Shown here piece by piece: positions 28,806 to 38,334 of a stretch of DNA of 64,000 bases. The position numbers and the translations under genes are program-made. Origin of the DNA: Parasedimentitalea huanghaiensis (GTDB taxonomy: Bacteria; Pseudomonadota; Alphaproteobacteria; Rhodobacterales; Rhodobacteraceae); NCBI RefSeq assembly GCF_009753675.1, contig NZ_WQLV01000002.1, positions 620,001 to 684,000 on the forward strand, written 5' to 3'. A model generated the notes under the pieces. That model made no database searches and was not told the origin of the DNA. It saw only the letters and a program-made list of their open reading frames with translations. Every line of letters starts with the position of its first letter. The first letter of the stretch is position 1.

Positions 28806-29358
28806 TTAATCTGGGAAAACTTGGGACTTGCGTAGCGTAGAAATTATGAAGTTGCCACGCGCCCCGATGCTCACCTTAGGAAGTAAATAGACATCATAGC
28901 CCAAAGTGGGGAGGGCTGCACTGATCCGCTCAAATTCTTCGACTGCATCGTCATACCCATGCTGACGTTCTGCATCGAACACATAAATTTCTGGCCATGG
29001 AAGAACGAGAAAAACTTGACGGTTGTACTGCCGAACATTTCCCAGCGTTTCTTTTGGCTGTGAGCCCCGAGCAACTCTCAAGAGCTATCGCGGCGTCAAC
29101 CAAGCCCCTGTCAAAAAACGTGAAACCTGAAGGTTCACTCATCAAGGCTAGATCTGCGCGCGCCATATCAATGGCTCGATGGGCAAATGCAACGGCTTCA
29201 AACCAAGGAAGCATCCTCCCACCCTTGGCAAGCTCTTCCTTGACGATTCTCCTCCCCGGTTCTTCAACCGTTTTATAGCCTTTGCTCCCGAGCTCAGAGA
29301 GCACGGAAGACTTTCCGCCTCCCGAACAACCGCTAGTCAATATGAACTTGTTCACCAC
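28806..29358 (-). pseudogene. AAA_28/NadR-kinase-like ATPase with a frameshift
   Basis: Two overlapping reading frames together make one P-loop protein. The first (from a GTG at 29358) has Walker A SGCSGGGKS, EEPGRRIVKEE, PWFEAVAFAHRA and FFDRGLVDAA, the order of AAA_28 ATPases. The second, in another frame, continues with YNRQVFLVLPWPEIYVFDAERQ and runs to 28806, the usual C-terminal half. The switch must fall near 29065-29090. The total of 553 bases is one more than a multiple of three. It may be a recent pseudogene or a base-calling error. The function would be nucleotide-dependent but is not known. Confidence 0.75.
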
Positions 29359-29414
29359 AGCTACAGCCGAACCAAATTAGATTATTGTGGAGCTTTAGGG
29401 ACATAGAGAACCGG

Positions 29415-29909
29415 TCACGACAACCGTTGTGCCACACACAACGCCGCCAAAGACGGTAGGGCTAACAAATCCTTGGCGCTTTGAACGCGATCCTCAGTAT
29501 AATATCCCGCTTCGTGTAGGACATTCACGGTCGCTGCCAGCGTACCACCGATTACAATGGGCAGGTTGACCACTGACTGACAGCCAAGCGAGTTGATCAG
29601 CTCATAGTCTGGAAAGACCTCTGCAATTTCCTCAATGGAATTCGCAACAAAACACTCATGCCGTTCGTGAACCACGGAAAACCAGCTATTTCGCGTGATC
29701 GGCTTGGTACCAGAGGTCGGATAGTTGACTGGGTCATTTGTGTAGGGGCGTTGCGCCAGTTCAGTTTCCAGATCAACCGTCATCACAGTGAACAGTTTTG
29801 CGCCGACAACATTTTGCCAAAGATCACTGAGCGCCGCATAGGCTTGATCCGACGTCGTAGCCGCAGACAATGCGCTCTCAAATTGAGCTAGTGCGGCATC
29901 TTTAGTCAT
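29415..29909 (-). CDS. GAF-domain protein
   Basis: A 164-residue single-domain GAF protein: a start helix ([13 protein letters not shown]), [11 protein letters not shown], then [37 protein letters not shown], the standard GAF core. Such small proteins bind a small molecule or act as an isolated sensor; the ligand is unknown. It is divergent from kbl, sharing an A/T-rich 181-base gap. Confidence 0.8.
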   Translation of the reverse strand: MTKDAALAQFESALSAATTSDQAYAALSDLWQNVVGAKLFTVMTVDLETELAQRPYTNDPVNYPTSGTKPITRNSWFSVVHERHECFVANSIEEIAEVFPDYELINSLGCQSVVNLPIVIGGTLAATVNVLHEAGYYTEDRVQSAKDLLALPSLAALCVAQRLS

Positions 29910-29988
29910 TCAATTTCTCCAAGTACATTATATCGCTAACAATCGCTGCGATGGCGCTTGCGTTCAAGATGTTTCACTTAGTTCGTTC

Positions 29989-30038
29989 AAAAATCCTATT
30001 TCACGGATTTTTTTCCAAAATAGTGAATTCTCCTATTT
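29989..30038. promoter_or_regulatory. A/T-rich dyads and direct repeats upstream of kbl
   Basis: Inverted repeat AAAAATCC (29989-29996) and GGATTTTT (30005-30012), an overlapping TTCAC (30000-30004) and GTGAA (30023-30027), and a direct repeat TCCTATTT (29994-30001 and 30031-30038). They lie 50-100 bases before the kbl start. A regulator of threonine catabolism, Lrp-like or other, may bind here; this is inference. Confidence 0.4.
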
Positions 30039-30090
30039 GGGAATCTTATCCGTTATGGTAGATGCGATTCTAAGGATAAGGAGTTCGCCC

Positions 30091-31278
30091 ATGACCACTG
30101 CATTTCTGAATGACATCTCGAACACGCTGGCCCAGATCGAGTCTGATGGATTGTATAAACGGGAACGAATGATCACCTCGCCTCAGGGCGGCAAGATTAC
30201 GGTTGGTGAACAGCAAGTCATCAACCTCTGTGCCAACAACTATCTGGGTCTGGCCGATCACCCCGACCTGATCGCCGCCGCGCGCGGTGTGATGGATGAC
30301 AAAGGGTTCGGCATGGCCTCGGTCCGGTTTATCTGCGGCACCCAGGATATCCACCGCGAGCTAGAGCAGCGGCTGGCCAAGTTTCTGGGTAAAGACGATT
30401 CGATCCTGTTTGCCGCCTGTTTCGACGCCAATGGCGGGTTGTTCGAACCCCTGCTTGGACCCGAAGATGCGATCATCTCGGACAGTCTGAACCATGCCTC
30501 GATCATCGACGGTATCCGGCTGTGCAAAGCCAAGCGCTATCGCTATCTCAACAGCGACATGAACGATCTTGAGGCCTGGCTGAAACAGGCCCGCGAGGAC
30601 GGCGCGCGCCACATCATGATCGCCACCGACGGTGTGTTCTCGATGGATGGCTATCTGGCCAAACTTCCAGAAATCCGCGCATTGGCCAACAAATACGATG
30701 CAATTTTGATGGTCGATGACTGTCACGCCACCGGGTTCATGGGGCCAAACGGTGCTGGCACGCCAGATCACTTTGACATCGATGTAGACATCGTGACCGG
30801 AACATTGGGCAAAGCACTTGGGGGGGCCATCGGCGGTTATATCGCCGGGCCGCAGCCAGTGATCGACCTGCTGCGGCAGCGGGCGCGGCCCTATTTGTTC
30901 TCCAATTCGCTGCCGCCATCTATTGTTGCTGCTGGCCTAGAGGCCATCCGCTTAGTTGAGGAAGGCGCCGATCTGCGCACCCAGCTGTTCGAGAACACCA
31001 AATTCTGGCGCGCCGGATTGGAAGAACTAGGTTTTGACCTGCTGCCCGGGGAACATCCGATTGTTCCGGTCATGCTGGGCGAAGCGCAACTGGCCCAGGA
31101 CATGGCCACCCGGCTGTTCGACGAAGGCGTCTATGTGTCCGGGTTCTTCTTCCCTGTGGTGCCTCGCGGCCAGGCCCGCATCCGCACCCAGATGAACGCG
31201 GCACTGACGCGCGAGGAACTGGAACGTGCGCTGGCGGCGTTTGGCAAGGTGGGCAAGGATTTGGGGATCATCAAATGA
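30091..31278 (+). CDS. kbl: glycine C-acetyltransferase (2-amino-3-ketobutyrate CoA ligase)
   Basis: PLP enzyme that cleaves 2-amino-3-oxobutyrate with CoA to glycine and acetyl-CoA, the second step of threonine degradation, 395 residues. The PLP lysine lies in [27 protein letters not shown] and the nearby HASI are also family hallmarks. The ATG follows AAGGAG by seven bases; the longer opening enters the promoter. It overlaps tdh by ATGA. Confidence 0.96.
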   Translation: MTTAFLNDISNTLAQIESDGLYKRERMITSPQGGKITVGEQQVINLCANNYLGLADHPDLIAAARGVMDDKGFGMASVRFICGTQDIHRELEQRLAKFLGKDDSILFAACFDANGGLFEPLLGPEDAIISDSLNHASIIDGIRLCKAKRYRYLNSDMNDLEAWLKQAREDGARHIMIATDGVFSMDGYLAKLPEIRALANKYDAILMVDDCHATGFMGPNGAGTPDHFDIDVDIVTGTLGKALGGAIGGYIAGPQPVIDLLRQRARPYLFSNSLPPSIVAAGLEAIRLVEEGADLRTQLFENTKFWRAGLEELGFDLLPGEHPIVPVMLGEAQLAQDMATRLFDEGVYVSGFFFPVVPRGQARIRTQMNAALTREELERALAAFGKVGKDLGIIK

Positions 31279-32333
31279 CCAGACCAAACACAATGAAGGC
31301 GCTGGAAAAGACCCATCCCAAGGAAGGCCTGTGGATGACCCGCGCACCGGTTCCGGAAATCGGCCCGGATGATGTTCTGATCAAGATCAACAAAACCGGC
31401 ATCTGCGGCACCGATGTGCATATCTGGAACTGGGATGCTTGGGCGGAAAAGACCGTACCCACGCCCCTGATCACCGGTCACGAGTTTGCCGGTGAGATTG
31501 TCGAGTTGGGTCGCAATGTCACCGACCTAAAAATCGGCCAGCGCTGTAGTGGCGAGGGCCACCTGATCGGCCATCACTCACGTCAATCCCGCGCTGGCAA
31601 GTTCCATCTGGACCCAGAAACCCGTGGCATCGGTGTGAATGAACAAGGTGCCTTTGCCCAATATCTGCGCCTGCCTGCGTTCAATGTGGTACCTTTGCCC
31701 GATGAAGTGTCCGACGACATCGGCGCCATTCTGGATCCGCTTGGCAACGCCGTTCACACAGCGCTGAGTTTCGACTTGGTGGGTGAAGACGTGCTAATTA
31801 CCGGCGCAGGCCCCATTGGCATCATGGCCGCTGCTGTGGCCCGTCACGTTGGTGCGCGTCATGTGGCCATCACCGATGTGAACCCAGATAGGTTGGCGTT
31901 GGCGGAAAAGGTCGCAAACGTTCGCCCGGTCAACGTCGCCGAGGAAGACCTGAGCGATGTGATTGCCGAACTGGGCATGTCCCAAGGGTTTGATGTCGGG
32001 CTTGAAATGTCCGGCAATCAGGCTGCGATGGATCAGATGGTTGAGGCTCTGGTGATGGGGGGCCACATTGCCCTGCTGGGGATTCCTCCAGGCAAGTCAC
32101 CCGTGGATTGGAGCCGCATTGTGTTCAAAGCGATCACCATCAAAGGCGTTTACGGACGCGAGATTTTTGAAACCTGGTATAAGATGATCGCGATGCTGCA
32201 AAACGGGTTGGATGTCAGCAAGGTGATCACTCACCGGTTTGCAGTGGACGACTTTGAGCAAGGGTTTGCAGCTATGAAGTCCGGGCAAAGCGGGAAAGTC
32301 GTTTTGGACTGGCGCGTCGCGCCGGAAAATTGA
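31275..32333 (+). CDS. tdh: L-threonine 3-dehydrogenase
   Basis: Zinc alcohol-dehydrogenase family enzyme oxidising threonine to 2-amino-3-oxobutyrate, 352 residues. The catalytic zinc ligands Cys44 (TGICGTDVH), His69 and Glu70 (TGHEFAG) and the NAD motif [10 protein letters not shown] are intact. The loop that normally carries four structural-zinc cysteines has Gly99, Ser102, Ser105 and Asp113 in their places, so that zinc is lost. The start overlaps the kbl stop; an internal ATG at 31293 is also possible. Kbl and Tdh together turn threonine into glycine. Confidence 0.95.
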   Translation: MTRPNTMKALEKTHPKEGLWMTRAPVPEIGPDDVLIKINKTGICGTDVHIWNWDAWAEKTVPTPLITGHEFAGEIVELGRNVTDLKIGQRCSGEGHLIGHHSRQSRAGKFHLDPETRGIGVNEQGAFAQYLRLPAFNVVPLPDEVSDDIGAILDPLGNAVHTALSFDLVGEDVLITGAGPIGIMAAAVARHVGARHVAITDVNPDRLALAEKVANVRPVNVAEEDLSDVIAELGMSQGFDVGLEMSGNQAAMDQMVEALVMGGHIALLGIPPGKSPVDWSRIVFKAITIKGVYGREIFETWYKMIAMLQNGLDVSKVITHRFAVDDFEQGFAAMKSGQSGKVVLDWRVAPEN

Positions 32334-32500
32334 AACACCGTTAGCGATTTCGAGCAGCTCAATGGAGCTTCATGACTGGGGGCCACAAATGTCTTCTGAG
32401 GTCATCAGAAGGTACACAAAAAATAACTAATTAAAAATGTGGCCTCCAGCCACATCTAAAGGATAGTACACCTATCTTTTAGATAGCTATGATTCATGCA
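32334..32500. other. gap with several stable hairpins after tdh
   Basis: Contains a perfect hairpin CTTCTGA-GGTCA-TCAGAAG (32393-32411), the outer near-complement GGGGGCCACA (32378-32387) with TGTGGCC (32438-32444), the terminator for the opposite gene at 32437-32455, and CTATCT-TTT-AGATAG (32472-32486). No open frame of note. The first hairpin may end tdh, although no T run follows it. Confidence 0.5.
32427..32455 (-). terminator. terminator after the metallophosphatase gene
   Basis: Read on the minus strand: ATGTGGC and GCCACAT form a perfect 7-bp stem with a five-base loop, then TTTTTAATTAG. It lies about 46 bases after the stop at 32501. Confidence 0.75.
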
Positions 32501-33253
32501 TTAAAAATGTGCGTTATTCGCCCACTTAGGCAAAAGGGCAACACGCCCGCGCTCCCCAAGCACCCAGGCCTCGCCATTCTCAAACACAGCTGCCGTCAAC
32601 GGACGACCGAATCCAGCACCCGAATCCAAATTGACCCTATTACCGTGATGTTCGGGCTGCGGCACATGAGTGTGGCCATGCACAACCAACCAAGGATGTA
32701 GGGCACTGTGGTCTAAGAACTCTCTTCGTATCCAAATCTTGTCGTTCTCACTCTGCTTCTCCAACGCGATGTCGGGGCGGATACCAGCGTGTACAAACAA
32801 AAGCTTCCCTTCCTGATGGTGACTGGGAAGGCTGGCAAGGAAATCTAAGTGAGTTTGCGGAACCGCTGCCTTAGCTCGGGCATGAACCTCATAGGTTCGG
32901 TCACCTTCAGCAACTTCGACGCCGTATGACTCCAGCGTCTGAACGCCACCAATTCGAGGGTGCAGCCAGTGAAAGCCAACCAACAACTGGGAATCGATTC
33001 TCGGGTAGTCCTCCAGATACATCGAAAACATCCGGTCATGATTGCCCAGCAAAGCGGTCCAATTCCGGCCTTCTGCTTGACCTTGTTGTAAAAGTTCGAT
33101 CACACCGCGGCTGTTGGGTCCTCTGTCGGTATAATCACCAAGAAAGACAATTCGTGCATTGGGGCCGCCGTCCACTTCGATCCGGTGCAAAGCGGTTTCG
33201 AGCATTTCAAGCTGCCCATGAATGTCGCCGATTGCGTAGATGGGGGAGGTCAT
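32501..33253 (-). CDS. PrpA/ApaH-like metallophosphatase
   Basis: A 250-residue calcineurin-type phosphoesterase with all family motifs: GDIHGQ, GDYTDRGPNS, GNHD and HGHTHVPQ, which bind two metal ions. It probably acts as a serine/threonine protein phosphatase or diadenosine-polyphosphate hydrolase; sequence alone does not decide. It lies alone between tdh and clpP. Confidence 0.9.
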   Translation of the reverse strand: MTSPIYAIGDIHGQLEMLETALHRIEVDGGPNARIVFLGDYTDRGPNSRGVIELLQQGQAEGRNWTALLGNHDRMFSMYLEDYPRIDSQLLVGFHWLHPRIGGVQTLESYGVEVAEGDRTYEVHARAKAAVPQTHLDFLASLPSHHQEGKLLFVHAGIRPDIALEKQSENDKIWIRREFLDHSALHPWLVVHGHTHVPQPEHHGNRVNLDSGAGFGRPLTAAVFENGEAWVLGERGRVALLPKWANNAHF

Positions 33254-33304
33254 AAAATGGTTCCAATATGCGCAATTGCGAGACAGGCGGTGAAGGTCAG
33301 CCTA

Positions 33305-33335
33305 CAGGGCCCGATCTATCCAGTTGCGGGCCCTG
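33305..33335. terminator. hairpin after clpP
   Basis: Perfect 9-bp stem CAGGGCCCG/CGGGCCCTG with a 13-base loop, 17 bases past the clpP stop. No T run follows, so termination is plausible but not certain. Confidence 0.45.
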
Positions 33336-33351
33336 ATGTGAGGTAGAAAGC

Positions 33352-33945
33352 TTAAGCCAGATCATTCGAGGAGTTGATGATCTTACCGGCAAGACCATAG
33401 TCAATGGCCTCTTGAGCTGTCAGCCAAAAATCCCGCCCGGTATCGGCTGCGATTTTCTCAGCGGTCTGACCTGTAGCTTCGGCAAACAGGTTATCAAATC
33501 GCTCGCGCATGATACGGATTTGCTCGGCTTGGATCATCATGTCAGTCGCCTGACCACCGATCCCACCGGACGGTTGGTGCAGCAGGAAACGTGTGTTGGG
33601 CAGGCAGAAACGATTCTCTTTACGGGCACCGACATAAATCAATGCGCCGGCGCTCGCGACCCAACCGGTGCCAATAGTACGCACCTCGGGACGGATAAAC
33701 CGAATGACATCGTGCACCATGTCGCCGCTTTCCACATGCCCACCGGGCGACGAGATAAACATATTGATAGGGTCGTCATTCTCTTCGGCCAACGCAAGCA
33801 GGTGCGCGACGGTTTTTTGCGCGAGTTTGTCGTTGATTTCACCAGTGACAATCACGGTTCGGCTTTTGAAAAACAGCGTGTCTATCTTGCCAGAGGTCGG
33901 GGCATCCTCAGATGTTTTGGAATCGTCCTGCATTTTGGAAAGCAT
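33352..33945 (-). CDS. ATP-dependent Clp protease proteolytic subunit (ClpP-like)
   Basis: Serine peptidase of the ClpP family, 197 residues. The catalytic serine lies in GWVASAGALI, the histidine in FLLHQPSGG and the aspartate in DTGRDFWLTAQEAIDYGL. It forms ring chambers with a Clp ATPase. No clpX or clpA is next to it and it diverges from the classical ClpP (GWVASAG in place of GQAASMG), so it is probably the second, stand-alone paralogue found in many Rhodobacterales. The ATG has AGGT eight bases upstream; the GTG three codons earlier overlaps that site. Confidence 0.88.
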   Translation of the reverse strand: MLSKMQDDSKTSEDAPTSGKIDTLFFKSRTVIVTGEINDKLAQKTVAHLLALAEENDDPINMFISSPGGHVESGDMVHDVIRFIRPEVRTIGTGWVASAGALIYVGARKENRFCLPNTRFLLHQPSGGIGGQATDMMIQAEQIRIMRERFDNLFAEATGQTAEKIAADTGRDFWLTAQEAIDYGLAGKIINSSNDLA

Positions 33946-34036
33946 GTCTGTCACCTATTTTTTCTACGAACCAATGCGGTTGGTAATTGGCGCCATAGCA
34001 ACAGGAGATCGCAGGATCTGCAAGGGTGGTTTCAAC

Positions 34037-34067
34037 AAAAAAGGGAACCGCCGTCATGGCAGCTCCC
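34037..34067 (-). terminator. rho-independent terminator after serA
   Basis: On the minus strand a 10-bp stem with two G-U pairs (GGGAGCTGCC and GGCGGTTCCC), loop ATGAC, followed by TTTTTT. It lies 29 bases past the serA stop. Confidence 0.85.
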
Positions 34068-34095
34068 CAATACTGGTTAACTTGTGACGCTGAGG

Positions 34096-35691
34096 TTAGG
34101 CGACATCAAACTCCAGTGGTTTGATCTGGGTGAAATACCCGGTTTCAGCCAGCTTGGCACGGGCCTCGGCAGGCACCTGACCATCCACATACAGCAGGGC
34201 AATCGCCTCGCCACCGGCAGCGGCACGACCCAGGGTAAAGTTGGCGATGTTGACGCCATTTTCGCCCATGGTCTGACCCAACGTACCAATGATACCCGGT
34301 ACGTCTTCGTTGGTGGTGTAAAGCATATGCGCACCGACCTCGGCATCGATATTGATGCCTTTGATCTGGATAAACCGAGGCTTACCGTCGCTGAACACTG
34401 TCCCCGCAACCGAACGCTCGCGCTTGTCTGTGACAACCGTCACTTTAATATAGCCATCGAATGAGCCCGATTTGTCCTGATTGGTGGTCGAGATCTGAAC
34501 ACCACGTTCCTTGGCCACGACCGGGGCCGAGACCATGTTCACGTCAGGATTGGCACGTTTCATGATGCCAGCCACAACGGCACAGTTCAGTGCCGCCAGG
34601 TTCATTTCAGATGCGACCCCATCATAAAGAATGTTGATCGCTTTAATCGGCTCGTCTGTCATTTGACCGGTAAAGCTGCCTAGATGATCAGCCAGCTTGA
34701 TCCATGGTCCCATGACCTTGGCTTCTTCAGCTGTGACCGACGGCATGTTCAGCGCATTTTCAACGGCACCAGTCAGCAGATAGTTCGACATCTGCTCGGC
34801 CACCTGCAAGGCAACGTTTTCCTGTGCTTCGGTGGTTGCCGCGCCCAGATGCGGGGTGCAGACCACGTTGGGCAGGTTGAACAGAGCGTTTTCCTTGGCG
34901 GGCTCTTGGGCGAACACGTCAAAAGCAGCACCGGCCACATGGCCAGATTGTAGCAGCTCAGCCAGTGCCTCCTCGTCAACCAGACCACCACGGGCACAGT
35001 TGATGATGCGAACGCCTTTCTTGGTCTTTGCCAGGTTCTCACGCGACAGAACATTGCGCGTCTGGTCAGTCAATGGAACGTGCAGGGTGATAAAGTCAGC
35101 GCGGGTCAGCAGCTCGTCCAGCTCAACCTTTTCAACACCCATCTTGTCGGCTTTTTCTTCACCCAGATAGGGATCGTAGGCGACAACTTTCATTTTCAGC
35201 CCTTGCGCACGGTCGCAAACGATACCACCGATGTTGCCTGCCCCAATGACACCCAGTGTCTTGTTGGTCAGCTCAGTCCCCATGAACTTGGACTTTTCCC
35301 ATTTACCGGCATGGGTCGAAGTGCTGGCCTCTGGGATCTGACGTGCCACAGCGAACATCATCGCAATAGCGTGCTCGGCAGTGGTAATCATGTTGCCGAA
35401 CGGCGTGTTCATGACGATCACGCCCTTTTTCGACGCGGCTTCTTTGTCGATGTTGTCGGTGCCGATACCTGCGCGTGCGATCACTTTTAGGTTGGTCGCC
35501 GCTTCCAGAATGGTTGGAGTGACGCGAGTGGCCGAGCGGATTGCAAGACCATCGTATTGGCCGATCACTTCCGCCAGCTTGTCTTTGTCCTTGCCAAGAT
35601 CAGGCTGGAAGTCGACTTCGATGCCGCGGTCGCGGAAGATCTGAACTGCGGTTTCGCTGAGTTTGTCGGAGACGAGTACTTTGGGAGCCAT
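34096..35691 (-). CDS. serA: D-3-phosphoglycerate dehydrogenase
   Basis: First step of serine biosynthesis, oxidising 3-phosphoglycerate with NAD, 531 residues. It has the NAD motif GAGNIGGIVCDRA, the catalytic residues in NCARGGLVDE and CTPHLGAATTEAQ, and the long C-terminal ASB plus ACT regulatory domains (to FDVA). The ATG gives MAPKVLVSDKL. It follows serC on the minus strand with a structured repeat in between, and ends in a strong terminator. Confidence 0.97.
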   Translation of the reverse strand: MAPKVLVSDKLSETAVQIFRDRGIEVDFQPDLGKDKDKLAEVIGQYDGLAIRSATRVTPTILEAATNLKVIARAGIGTDNIDKEAASKKGVIVMNTPFGNMITTAEHAIAMMFAVARQIPEASTSTHAGKWEKSKFMGTELTNKTLGVIGAGNIGGIVCDRAQGLKMKVVAYDPYLGEEKADKMGVEKVELDELLTRADFITLHVPLTDQTRNVLSRENLAKTKKGVRIINCARGGLVDEEALAELLQSGHVAGAAFDVFAQEPAKENALFNLPNVVCTPHLGAATTEAQENVALQVAEQMSNYLLTGAVENALNMPSVTAEEAKVMGPWIKLADHLGSFTGQMTDEPIKAINILYDGVASEMNLAALNCAVVAGIMKRANPDVNMVSAPVVAKERGVQISTTNQDKSGSFDGYIKVTVVTDKRERSVAGTVFSDGKPRFIQIKGINIDAEVGAHMLYTTNEDVPGIIGTLGQTMGENGVNIANFTLGRAAAGGEAIALLYVDGQVPAEARAKLAETGYFTQIKPLEFDVA

Positions 35692-35744
35692 GATATTGGT
35701 CCTTTTAACGGGGGCCACATTGGGCCTGAATGAGGTTCTTTTAG

Positions 35745-35823
35745 GGGAGCGCCTGACCCTGGGTGGGTGCAAAGCGCCCTCCTGTGGGGAGGGTCGGGCG
35801 CTGCCCGGCGGTGCCGCCGGGCG
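35745..35823. repeat. dispersed structured repeat, family 2, copy C
   Basis: Begins GGGAGCGCCTGA. The first 16 bases can pair with AGGGTCGGGCGCTGCCC further on, and the element ends with a CCCGGCGG-TG-CCGCCGGG hairpin. It sits between serC and serA, inside their operon. A second copy, with the same opening 12 bases and the same fold, lies at 44239-44321 after rlmN. Confidence 0.75.
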
Positions 35824-35829
35824 ACTGAC

Positions 35830-36975
35830 TTATCCTTGAGCTTCGATTTCTGCTTCGAACGCCCAGGCCAACCAAGGCAGCATGGCCTGAATGTCCGAGG
35901 TCTCAACCGTGCCACCACACCAGATCCGCAGACCGGCAGGCGCATCGCGGTAAGCGCCGATGTCATAGGCAATGCCTTCGACATCCAGACGTTTCGCCAC
36001 CGCCTTGGCAAAGGCAGCACCGTCCTGAATGCGATCATCGGTGAACTTCAGACAGACCGATGTGTTCGACCGTGTCGCGTCATCTTCAGCCAGATTGGCG
36101 ATCCAGTCGTTGGCGTCGCAGAAATCAAACACAGCCTGCGCATTGGCATCAGCACGGGCTTTAAGCCCCTCTAGGCCACCAATCGAACGCGCCCAGTCCA
36201 GGGCGAACAGGTAATCCTCGACCGCCAGCATCGACGGGGTGTTGATGGTCGCACCGGTAAAGATACCCTCGATCAGCTTGCCACCTTTGGTCAGGCGGAA
36301 GATCTTGGGCAGAGGCCAGGCCGGGGTGTAGCTTTCCAGACGCTCAACAGCGCGCGGGCTTAGCACGATCACACCGTGGGCTGCTTCGCCACCCAGAACC
36401 TTTTGCCAGCTGAATGTGGTCACATCCAGTTTGTCCCAGGGCAGGTCCATCGCAAAGGCAGCGGATGTCGCATCACAGATGGTCAGGCCCTGACGGTCAT
36501 CGGCGATCCAGTCACCATTGGGAACCCGCACACCCGAGGTGGTGCCGTTCCAAGTGAACACAACATCATTGGCGAAATCGACAGATGCCAGATCGACGAT
36601 CTGACCGTAGTCAGCCACTTTGGCCTCAGCTTCGATTTTCAGCTGCTTGACCACATCGGTGATCCAGCCGGCGCCGAAGCTTTCCCAGGCCAGCATCTCG
36701 ACCTTGCGCTCACCGAGCAGCGACCACAGAGCCATTTCAACAGCACCGGTGTCCGACGCAGGAACGATACCGATACGATAATCAGCGGGGATGCCCAAAA
36801 TCTCGCGGGTGCCTTCGATGGCATCCTTCAGCTTGGCTTTGCCAGGGGCTGCGCGGTGGCTGCGACCCAGTGGGGCGTCGGCCAGTTTGGACAGTTCGAA
36901 TGTAGGGGGTTTGGCACAGGGGCCAGAAGAAAAACGCGGATTGGCCGGCCGCGTAGCCGGTTGCTGAGTAGCCAT
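35830..36975 (-). CDS. serC: phosphoserine aminotransferase
   Basis: PLP enzyme converting 3-phosphohydroxypyruvate and glutamate to phosphoserine, second serine step, 381 residues. Family marks are [13 protein letters not shown] at the start and the PLP-lysine stretch [13 protein letters not shown]. It is of the alphaproteobacterial/archaeal subtype. The internal ATG has AAGGAT upstream; the longer opening covers the leader RNA. It is followed by serA. Confidence 0.96.
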   Translation of the reverse strand: MATQQPATRPANPRFSSGPCAKPPTFELSKLADAPLGRSHRAAPGKAKLKDAIEGTREILGIPADYRIGIVPASDTGAVEMALWSLLGERKVEMLAWESFGAGWITDVVKQLKIEAEAKVADYGQIVDLASVDFANDVVFTWNGTTSGVRVPNGDWIADDRQGLTICDATSAAFAMDLPWDKLDVTTFSWQKVLGGEAAHGVIVLSPRAVERLESYTPAWPLPKIFRLTKGGKLIEGIFTGATINTPSMLAVEDYLFALDWARSIGGLEGLKARADANAQAVFDFCDANDWIANLAEDDATRSNTSVCLKFTDDRIQDGAAFAKAVAKRLDVEGIAYDIGAYRDAPAGLRIWCGGTVETSDIQAMLPWLAWAFEAEIEAQG

Positions 36976-37075
36976 TGATGCTATCCTTACAGATAAATGC
37001 CCTTCGTTGGGGAAGGGTGTCCCACCGACAGAGCTAGGGGGTTGAGATGCGGCACGCAACCGGGAAAATTCACGA
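36976..37075 (-). ncRNA. possible serC leader RNA
   Basis: On the minus strand just before serC come a hairpin closed by GTTG and CAAC (37060-37041) with a conserved-looking GTGCCGCATCTCAACCCCC, and then CCCTTC-CCCAAC-GAAGGG (37017-37000) close to the ribosome site. The known serC RNA motif lies upstream of serC in alphaproteobacteria and has this general arrangement as I remember it. Identity is not proven without a covariance search. Confidence 0.5.
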
Positions 37076-37200
37076 TAGCGTCGATTTATCGCGCAATTGC
37101 GACACCCGATGACTACGATCGGAAACTTTCCACAATACATTGCCCGGGACCCCAGCACTGTATTAACTCGCGCTTAGAGATTTGGAATCGGGTGTTGATT

Positions 37201-38241
37201 ATGAGCAGACTGGCAATGGTAACCTTTTCGGTTGCGCTGATGCTGATGCTGGGCTGGTTACTGCAGGCAGGGCAGTCGATTGTGCTACCTGTGTTAGTTG
37301 GCATCATCGCTGTCTATATTTTGACCACAGCTGCCGAGGCACTTGTACGAGTACCAGTTCTGGGCTTGCTACCGCGACGCTGGCGAAGAGTGTTAGTCTT
37401 GCTGGCCTTCACCTTCGCAGTGCTGGTGCTGGCGGGATTTATCACCAGCAACGCAGCGGCGATTTCAGGCGCCATTCCGGGGTATGCCGAGAACTTTGAC
37501 AAATTGCAGGACAAGCTAATCAACATGTTGGGCGTGCACGAACTCCCAAGCTGGGCCAATTTGGGTGAACGGTTGTTGGATCTGGTCGATGCCACCACAT
37601 TGATGCCAGCCGCCCTTGCCACCATCAGCAATGGTGGCACTGTGATCGTTGGAGCTGCGCTTTATGCGGTGTTCATACTGGCCGAGCTGGACAATCTTCC
37701 CAACAAGACCAGACATGCGATGGGTGATCCGGAAAGGGCTGAGCACGCCTTGGAAATGGCCCGTAAGATCAACGAAAAGATCGGTGGGTATTTGGCCGCC
37801 AAAACACTGGTGAATGTGATCCTTGCCTTTGTTTCCTATGGTATCTTGCTGCTATTGGGCATTGAGCAGGCAGCGTTCTGGGCGATCTTGATCGGGCTGC
37901 TAAACTATATCCCCTACATTGGTTCAATCATCGCCGTGGTTTTTCCGGTGACCATGAGTCTGGTGCAGTTTGCCTCGTTTGGTCACACAGCGCTGGCTTT
38001 GTTCACACTGATGGTGCCGCAGATTGCGGTGGGCTACTATATTGAGCCTAAATTCTTGGGCCGGTCGGTAAACCTCAGCCCGTTCACAGTACTATTGTCG
38101 CTGGCGATCTGGACCGCGCTTTGGGGCATGATGGGCGCAATTTTAGCGGTTCCTCTGACTGCAATGGTAATGATTATTCTGGCGGAAATTCCCAATGCCC
38201 GGTTTATCGCAGTGATGATGTCCGAATCTGGTGATCTTTAG
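37201..38241 (+). CDS. AI-2E family transporter
   Basis: A 346-residue membrane protein of the PF01594 family (PerM/TqsA-like) with about eight helices in the usual 2+1+5 arrangement. Helix pairs lie at about 5-40 and 60-85, a long loop follows, and the C-terminal part carries FWAILIGLLNYIPYIGSIIAV, the most conserved family stretch. Members export signalling molecules or ions; the substrate is unknown. The ATG giving MSRLAMVTF is used; the upstream opening overlaps the serC leader. Confidence 0.88.
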   Translation: MSRLAMVTFSVALMLMLGWLLQAGQSIVLPVLVGIIAVYILTTAAEALVRVPVLGLLPRRWRRVLVLLAFTFAVLVLAGFITSNAAAISGAIPGYAENFDKLQDKLINMLGVHELPSWANLGERLLDLVDATTLMPAALATISNGGTVIVGAALYAVFILAELDNLPNKTRHAMGDPERAEHALEMARKINEKIGGYLAAKTLVNVILAFVSYGILLLLGIEQAAFWAILIGLLNYIPYIGSIIAVVFPVTMSLVQFASFGHTALALFTLMVPQIAVGYYIEPKFLGRSVNLSPFTVLLSLAIWTALWGMMGAILAVPLTAMVMIILAEIPNARFIAVMMSESGDL

Positions 38242-38334
38242 GCCGGCTAATTCAGGGGGGCTGGTTCCCACAGGCAACCGTGGCTATTAGGGGCATAACA
38301 GCGCCCTACCCTCTTCCGCCGATGGAGACCGCCC

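Noticed and set aside
33412-34080. 222-codon open frame opposite clpP
   Set aside because: Antisense shadow that runs through the clpP start and the serA terminator.
35692-35772. 27-codon extension of serA
   Set aside because: It runs into the structured repeat and the family starts at MAPKVLVSDKL.
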